The notes beneath the pieces are model-generated. The model was not told where the DNA came from. It saw nothing but the letters and a program-made list of their open reading frames with translations, and made no database searches. Positions 6,324 to 9,463 of a DNA stretch of 9,463 bases are shown here, one piece after another. The position numbers and the translations under genes were made by a program. Position 1 is the stretch's first letter. Every line of letters starts with the position of its first letter. Source of the stretch: Thermodesulfovibrionales bacterium (GTDB lineage: Bacteria > Nitrospirota > Thermodesulfovibrionia > Thermodesulfovibrionales > SM23-35); assembly GCA_022865525.1 (NCBI GenBank), contig JALHSV010000302.1, positions 1 to 9,463 on the forward strand, written 5' to 3'.

Positions 6324-6533
6324 ATGCCAGCAGAACGCAGATCAAAAATGCCCAAAATCAACATGGCATACATACAGTGCTCTACTCGTGGCCAAGAATA
6401 CGTCCGCATCAAAATACGTCACGGTAAAAACGCAACACCGGAGCAATGGGACATAGCAAGACAGCAGACACTAGACATGATCCAGCAGTTTGACTGCGAT
6501 ATTGAACAGCGCCGTAACCAAAATACAGAATAA
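6324..6533 (+). CDS. Small basic protein of unknown function, 69 aa
   Basis: The gene has a complete compact setting: TATA box, initiator, a 14-nt leader, an ATG at 6324, and an AATAAA that overlaps its stop. A second ATG at 6349 lies in another frame, and residue 9 (Met) is an alternative in-frame start. The N-terminus is basic (MPAERRSKMPK). The middle (MAYIQCSTRGQEYVRIKIRHG) looks like two beta strands, and the C-terminal half (ATPEQWDIARQQTLDMIQQFDCDIEQRR) looks like one amphipathic helix. A beta-beta-alpha fold is possible. There is no transmembrane segment, signal peptide or metal-binding motif, and I do not recognise the family. Its position directly behind the largest repeat array suggests it may be strongly expressed; that is inference. 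Confidence 0.7.
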   Translation: MPAERRSKMPKINMAYIQCSTRGQEYVRIKIRHGKNATPEQWDIARQQTLDMIQQFDCDIEQRRNQNTE

Positions 6534-6537
6534 TAAA
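6532..6537 (+). terminator. Polyadenylation signal overlapping the stop codon of the 69-aa gene
   Basis: The stop TAA at 6531-6533 overlaps AATAAA (6532-6537). T-rich sequence follows within 10-30 bp. Confidence 0.65.
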
Positions 6538-6651
6538 GCTTTTTACTATTTAAACTGTTGTTTTATTAAACGCAATAGACTAAACCTGATTTGACGTCGA
6601 ATTTTAAAAAGGTCTCGTTAAATTTCTTAAAATACGAAGATAACAAACAGT

Positions 6652-6690
6652 CGGCCCGTGTTTTCCTATTATATTGAAGATTTAAAGCCC
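6652..6690 (+). repeat. 39-bp segment shared with the 3' end of the 498-aa LRR-like gene
   Basis: Positions 6652-6690 match 8981-9019 at about 35 of 39 bases. In the gene this codes RSVFSYYTEALNP (residues 465-477). Here the same frame would read RPVFSYYIEDLKP but is closed by a TAA at 6628 and ends at a TAA near 6718. It is either a decayed paralogue end or a dispersed repeat that was captured by the gene. Confidence 0.65.
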
Positions 6691-6751
6691 GAAGTTCACA
6701 CCGATGGGCTATTTGGATAACCACGTGCCTATACCACTGGGCTACTATTAG
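6685..6751 (-). other. tRNA-derived relic with a pol III A-box-like motif
   Basis: On the minus strand TAGCCCAGTGG (6744 to 6734), continuing TATAGGC, fits the A-box/D-arm pattern of tRNA genes, including the conserved AGTGG. About 31 nt downstream is GGTGTGAACTTC (6702 to 6691), a poor match to the B-box. No complete cloverleaf forms, so it is not a working tRNA gene. The head followed by unrelated sequence resembles a tRNA-derived SINE fragment. Confidence 0.35.
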
Positions 6752-6762
6752 TGTGCGATTTC

Positions 6763-7058
6763 AAAAAATGAGACTCATATCGAAATGGCAAAACGGTGAA
6801 ACACAAAACTTGCCCAATTTCTCGAAGTATGAAGATAAACCCCGAATATTTTGCCGTTCTTTTCTTTAAACATCGACAAAAGTCTGCGTTTGGGAAAAAA
6901 TGTGACTCATGTCGATCAAAAACGTGAAATGTCAAAACTGAGAAACGACGAGACACAAAACATGCATAATTTCTCGAAATATGAAGATAAATCCCGAATA
7001 TTGTGTCGTTATTTTCTTTAAACATCGACAGAAGTCTGTGTTTGCGGAAATAAGTGTG
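6763..7058 (+). repeat. Approx. 150-bp imperfect tandem repeat (2 copies plus fragments)
   Basis: Copies share AATTTCTCGAA, TATGAAGATAAA, CCCGAATATT, TTTTCTTTAAACATCGACA and AAGTCTG; AATTTCTCG lies at 6816 and 6968, 152 bp apart. Both start with a GACTCAT(A/G)TCGA-like box. A third, weaker match (AATTTCTTAAAATACGAAGATAA) lies at 6621. Copies differ by several indels, so the repeat is old and not coding. Confidence 0.75.
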
Positions 7059-7086
7059 ATAACTAGTTAACAAGTTAACTAGTTAT
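7059..7086. repeat. Perfect 28-bp palindrome
   Basis: ATAACTAGTTAAC (7059-7071) and GTTAACTAGTTAT (7074-7086) are exact inverted repeats separated by AA. The arms are themselves made of ACTAGT and GTTAAC palindromes. It lies at the end of the 150-bp repeat. It could be a protein-binding site, an origin-like element or the end of a mobile element; nothing in the sequence decides between them. Confidence 0.85.
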
Positions 7087-7164
7087 GTAGGGGAGGTACA
7101 TACCACTTTTTACAGAATAAAAAAAAGATATATAGGGGGGGGTCCTGATTAACCAAAAAATCAG

Positions 7165-7331
7165 CCGGAGCAAGAAATTTTAAAAAAAAAAAGTCCTGGA
7201 ACAAAATGTCGTTTCATGCTCCATGCTCCACAAATGACGTCATCGGCCGATTTCCGGAGCAAGAAATTTTTAAAAAAAAAAGTCCTGAAACAAAATGTCG
7301 TTTCTTGCTCCATTCTCCACAAATGACGTCA
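7165..7331. repeat. Two tandem 89-bp units, each a hairpin followed by TGACGTCA
   Basis: Units start with CCGGAGCAAGAAATTT at 7165 and 7254. In the second unit GGAGCAAGAAA (7256-7266) pairs perfectly with TTTCTTGCTCC (7301-7311) across a 34-nt loop containing a poly-A run. The first unit has the same arms (7167-7177, 7212-7222) with one mismatch. Each unit ends in CACAAATGACGTCA; TGACGTCA is at 7235-7242 and 7324-7331. The same octamer ends the neighbouring gene at 9051-9058 (GCAAATGACGTCATC). Confidence 0.8.
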
Positions 7332-7462
7332 CAGGTTGTGTAATTATCGAAATTGTGAGCGTTTTTTTATAAATCATATGCTTACGCAGTCGCATTAGGG
7401 GTAATGCAAATTATCTAAACATTGACCTATTTCGGACCTGGTCTGTTTTTTGTTGGCACTGC

Positions 7463-7531
7463 CTTATCAATTTGTCGGCACAGTCTTATTAATTTCCTGT
7501 CGTGCAGATCTAATCAGCGTTTTATCAATTT
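7463..7531 (+). repeat. Degenerate TTATCAATTTCCTG boxes upstream of the 498-aa gene
   Basis: CTTATCAATTT (7463-7473), CTTATTAATTTCCTG with GTCGTGCA (7485-7506) and TTTATCAATTT (7521-7531) are decayed or partial units of the 87-bp family. They sit 15-85 bp upstream of the TATA box, in the same orientation as the large array. Confidence 0.65.
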
Positions 7532-7546
7532 AAAGATAGCGTCTTG

Positions 7547-7584
7547 TATAAAAACCAACGCAGAGCACCACCAAAGCATCAGTT
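7547..7584 (+). promoter_or_regulatory. TATA/initiator core promoter of the 498-aa gene
   Basis: TATAAAAA at 7547-7554 is followed by ATCAGTTT with TCAGTT at 7579-7584, an excellent match to the arthropod initiator; its A at 7581 is 34 nt from the start of the TATA box. The ATG at 7589 is only 8 nt downstream, which rules out the longer non-ATG start at 7544 inside the TATA region. Confidence 0.7.
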
Positions 7585-7588
7585 TACA

Positions 7589-9085
7589 ATGTTATACTCA
7601 GCTTGTTGTATCGTGGCTCAGTACCTGCCAATATCAGTAGATTTTGCGCAATTTATCGCCACAGCTGCGAAAAATGCAAATATTACCAGCATTCGCGTAC
7701 GCGGTTATTTAAATAACTCTGATATGCGTCTACAAGACGACTGTGTCCAAGTCGCATCTTCAAAAATTCCAGCCCGGCCGTTTAAAGCTGGCAGGATGAT
7801 AGTCGATGGGATTGTCGTTTCAGCTGTGGCTGGCGACGTCCCGCTCGATTTAGAAGAAAAGCTACATCTTTTGGAGGGTCGTGCTACTATTTCTGTCGAA
7901 AGCGTCCAGCAATTTGTACAGTGTCCGTGTTTAAAGTCAATCCTGTTTCAATTGGACAATGACACGTGGGATCTTGCCGGTGAATGGGAATTTGAACCTA
8001 ACCGCAGCGTTCTTTGCGTCACACTAATCTTTGATTATGCAGACGACGACCGGTTTTTGGCCCCATCTGTCTCCATTATCAGACAGGCGTTTCCAAATGC
8101 AGCCATTTCTGTCAGAACTAAAATTGCTGAAATATCGCGTGGCAACATATTTCCAAGCAAAGTTAAACACTCGCCTGAGCTGTCAAACTACGTAAAAGAC
8201 TCAATTTTGACCTGTCCAGATCTATCTTGTGCCCAGTTTGTCGCAATTTTTCAAAGGTGTGCGTGGCTTAATGGTAATCGCATAGCAATATACCGACGAC
8301 AACGTGACCTCCAAATATTGACACTAGACGAGTGTATGCCGCTAGAATATGATGCACCAGAAACGCTATACTCTGAAAATAACGTCTGGCTTGGCGATAA
8401 ACTCATCGCTGCTTGTTTTGGTGGGGATGATGTGTCATTTAAAAGTCTACAAAGTGTAGCGGTTCGCCACGGCGAAGTGATGGAATTTAATTATGAAACA
8501 ACGGAAATTACCTTAAATTCAATGATTATTATGCCAAAACACCACGAGCATCTTGTTTATGTGGAATTTTTGTTATTTAATGCCGCCTGTCTTGAAATGC
8601 TAGACTCTATGCCGCAGCTTCTTCGGCTTGCTATCAATTCTACGGAGGATATACCGATTGGCAACTTTATTTACTGCTTCCCCAGCATCAAACTCGTCGA
8701 AATGCCTAAAATGACCAACAATGCTGCTTTTTTGGCTCAATTTCCAAATGTGGGTTATGTCGTTTACGAGCCTGATGTTGAAATAGACACATTTCGTCAC
8801 ATGTATTCTGAATTTTCTAAAGCAAACTTGCTAAAAGTGTTAAGATTGTTTGGAATTGTCAGTGATCATAGCGAATCAAGGTTTCACAAAAGACTGCAAA
8901 ATAAAATTAACAATATTAAAATTTACATAACCCAGCTTTCCCATCCACAACGCCAACTTTTTTTCAGAAAACGACAATTTCGGTCCGTGTTTTCCTATTA
9001 TACTGAAGCTTTAAATCCCAACAGGTTTTCAGAAACGTCGTTTCTGCAAATGACGTCATCTGTCGATTGTGTAATAATAGTCTGA
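7589..9085 (+). CDS. LRR-like protein, 498 aa, with repeat-derived C-terminus
   Basis: The ATG at 7589 is chosen because the TATA box and initiator end just before it. The protein shows irregular leucine-rich strands over most of its length: LKSILFQLD (115-123), VLCVTLIFD (141-149), LQILTLDEC (241-249), LQSVAVRHG (287-295), LVYVEFLLFN (322-331), PQLLRLAIN (342-350), IKLVEMPKM (367-375) and VGYVVYEPDVEI (388-399). No F-box, enzyme motif, signal peptide or transmembrane segment is seen. FPNV-x-x-x-V-x4-VEI at 385-399 has the same spacing as residues 178-192 of the 602-aa protein, hinting at distant paralogy. Residues 465-477 come from a DNA segment also found at 6652, and the last codons include a TGACGTCA element, so the C-terminus seems built from local repeat DNA. 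Host interaction is the likely but unproven role. Confidence 0.8.
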   Translation: MLYSACCIVAQYLPISVDFAQFIATAAKNANITSIRVRGYLNNSDMRLQDDCVQVASSKIPARPFKAGRMIVDGIVVSAVAGDVPLDLEEKLHLLEGRATISVESVQQFVQCPCLKSILFQLDNDTWDLAGEWEFEPNRSVLCVTLIFDYADDDRFLAPSVSIIRQAFPNAAISVRTKIAEISRGNIFPSKVKHSPELSNYVKDSILTCPDLSCAQFVAIFQRCAWLNGNRIAIYRRQRDLQILTLDECMPLEYDAPETLYSENNVWLGDKLIAACFGGDDVSFKSLQSVAVRHGEVMEFNYETTEITLNSMIIMPKHHEHLVYVEFLLFNAACLEMLDSMPQLLRLAINSTEDIPIGNFIYCFPSIKLVEMPKMTNNAAFLAQFPNVGYVVYEPDVEIDTFRHMYSEFSKANLLKVLRLFGIVSDHSESRFHKRLQNKINNIKIYITQLSHPQRQLFFRKRQFRSVFSYYTEALNPNRFSETSFLQMTSSVDCVIIV

Positions 9086-9146
9086 CAAGGTCACATGCCT
9101 CGTTATCGTGAATTGGGTTGACGTTTTATCTAAAATATGCGCCATT

Positions 9147-9160
9147 TTATCAATTTCCTG
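9147..9160 (+). repeat. Single TTATCAATTTCCTG copy between convergent genes
   Basis: An exact copy of the 87-bp family core, followed by a T-rich run. It lies between the stop of the 498-aa gene (9085) and the 3' end of the minus-strand gene at 9189. A TTTATC at 9125-9130 precedes it. Confidence 0.7.
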
Positions 9161-9187
9161 TTTTTCATAAAAAACGCGTGTGTGTGT

Positions 9188-9193
9188 TTTATT
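9188..9193 (-). terminator. Polyadenylation signal overlapping the stop of the right-edge gene (minus strand)
   Basis: Plus-strand TTTATT reads AATAAA on the minus strand and contains the TAA stop (9191-9189). This is the same stop-overlapping arrangement as at 2441 and 6532, and supports the partial gene as real. Confidence 0.65.
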
Positions 9194-9463
9194 TCTTCAA
9201 TCGTAAAAGGTCATATAAACATTGTTGAGATTTGTATTTTCTTGCTATTTCTATTAAATTTAACACATCCTGGGGTGTCATTGTACATTTTTTCTTATGT
9301 CTGAACAACGTCACAAGACATAGAAAGGAATCGTAAATTACACAATCCTCATACATCCACAGTCGAACATTGCATGTCCGGTGACGCAACACCTTCAAAA
9401 GGGCACGGTAATCGTTTTCAATGCAGGCATTGTGCGCATTACGGTAACCTTTACAGCAGCGCA
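9189..9463 (-). CDS. C-terminal part of a second ankyrin-like protein (5' end cut by window edge)
   Basis: The minus-strand frame is open from the window edge (9461) to the TAA at 9191-9189, showing 90 residues with no start codon needed inside the window. Residues AHNACIENDYRALLKVL resemble AYDACSENDLCRLVYIL of the 457-aa protein (8 of 17 identical). Later segments YEDCVIYDSFLCLVTLFRH and LIEIARKYKSQQCLYDLL have the same degenerate ankyrin rhythm. The protein ends RLKK. It is probably a paralogue of the 1072-2445 gene. The function is unknown beyond a likely protein-binding role. Confidence 0.7.
   Translation of the reverse strand, partial: RCCKGYRNAHNACIENDYRALLKVLRHRTCNVRLWMYEDCVIYDSFLCLVTLFRHKKKCTMTPQDVLNLIEIARKYKSQQCLYDLLRLKK

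Larger units (their letters stand above)
6534..7546. other. 1-kb intergenic region of repeats and relics
   Basis: No convincing gene is present; the longest open frame (minus strand, 6729-7073) only translates a tandem repeat. Contents in order: a 39-bp segment like the 3' end of the 7589 gene (6652-6690), a tRNA-like relic on the minus strand (6685-6751), a 152-bp tandem repeat (about 6763-7058), a perfect 28-bp palindrome (7059-7086), a G-run (near 7134-7142), tandem hairpins with TGACGTCA (7165-7331) and scattered TTATCAATTT boxes (7463-7531). Confidence 0.6.

Noticed and set aside
6685..6751. Functional tRNA gene on the minus strand
   Set aside because: The D-arm fits, but the anticodon arm, T-arm and acceptor stem do not form a complete cloverleaf.
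6729..7073. 114-codon minus-strand open frame
   Set aside because: It translates the imperfect 150-bp tandem repeat. The repeat spacing (152 bp) is not a multiple of three and copies differ by indels, so a coding role is unlikely.

Overview
The window reads like eukaryotic DNA with compact, intron-free genes, and most resembles part of a large nuclear dsDNA virus of an invertebrate, or an integrated copy of one. Evidence seen: short genes on both strands; metazoan-type core promoters (TATA box followed about 25-35 nt later by TCATT, CAGT or TCAGT initiators); AATAAA polyadenylation signals that overlap stop codons; no bacterial ribosome-binding sites; a collagen-like membrane protein, ankyrin-like proteins and leucine-rich-repeat-like proteins. 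Nimavirus-, nudivirus-, herpes-like and other large DNA virus lineages are all possible. I do not recognise the exact virus or host, and no hallmark replication or capsid gene is present.

Layout. 1-448 (-): collagen-like protein with an N-terminal membrane anchor, cut by the left edge. 449-1071: intergenic region between divergent genes, carrying short repeats and a GATAA-rich array. 1072-2445 (+): ankyrin-like protein of 457 aa. 2571-2807 (+): tiny cysteine-rich protein made of two fused copies of a 34-residue zinc-ribbon-like module. 2922-4730 (-): 602-aa protein with LRR-like N-terminal half, acidic serine-rich C-terminal half and a bipartite nuclear localisation signal. 4731-6323: 1.6 kb non-coding divergent region with an 11-bp phased array and about eleven copies of an 87-bp repeat. 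6324-6533 (+): 69-aa basic protein of unknown function. 6534-7588: about 1 kb of repeats, relics, a perfect 28-bp palindrome and tandem hairpins. 7589-9085 (+): LRR-like protein of 498 aa. 9189-9463 (-): C-terminal end of a second ankyrin-like protein, cut by the right edge.

The most striking system is not a gene. One repeat family, with core TTATCAATTTCCTG (reverse strand CAGGAAATTGATAA, an ETS-like GGAA core next to a GATA-factor-like GATAA site), occurs as arrays or single copies in four separate intergenic regions. At 760-1010 it is inverted relative to the others. The two large arrays each lie between divergently transcribed genes. This is what a viral homologous-region enhancer or origin system would look like; that role is inference.

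How the genes work together cannot be read directly. Ankyrin- and LRR-type repeat proteins, small zinc-ribbon proteins and surface collagens are typical accessory, host-interaction genes of large viruses, so this looks like a variable, duplication-prone region rather than a core replication module.
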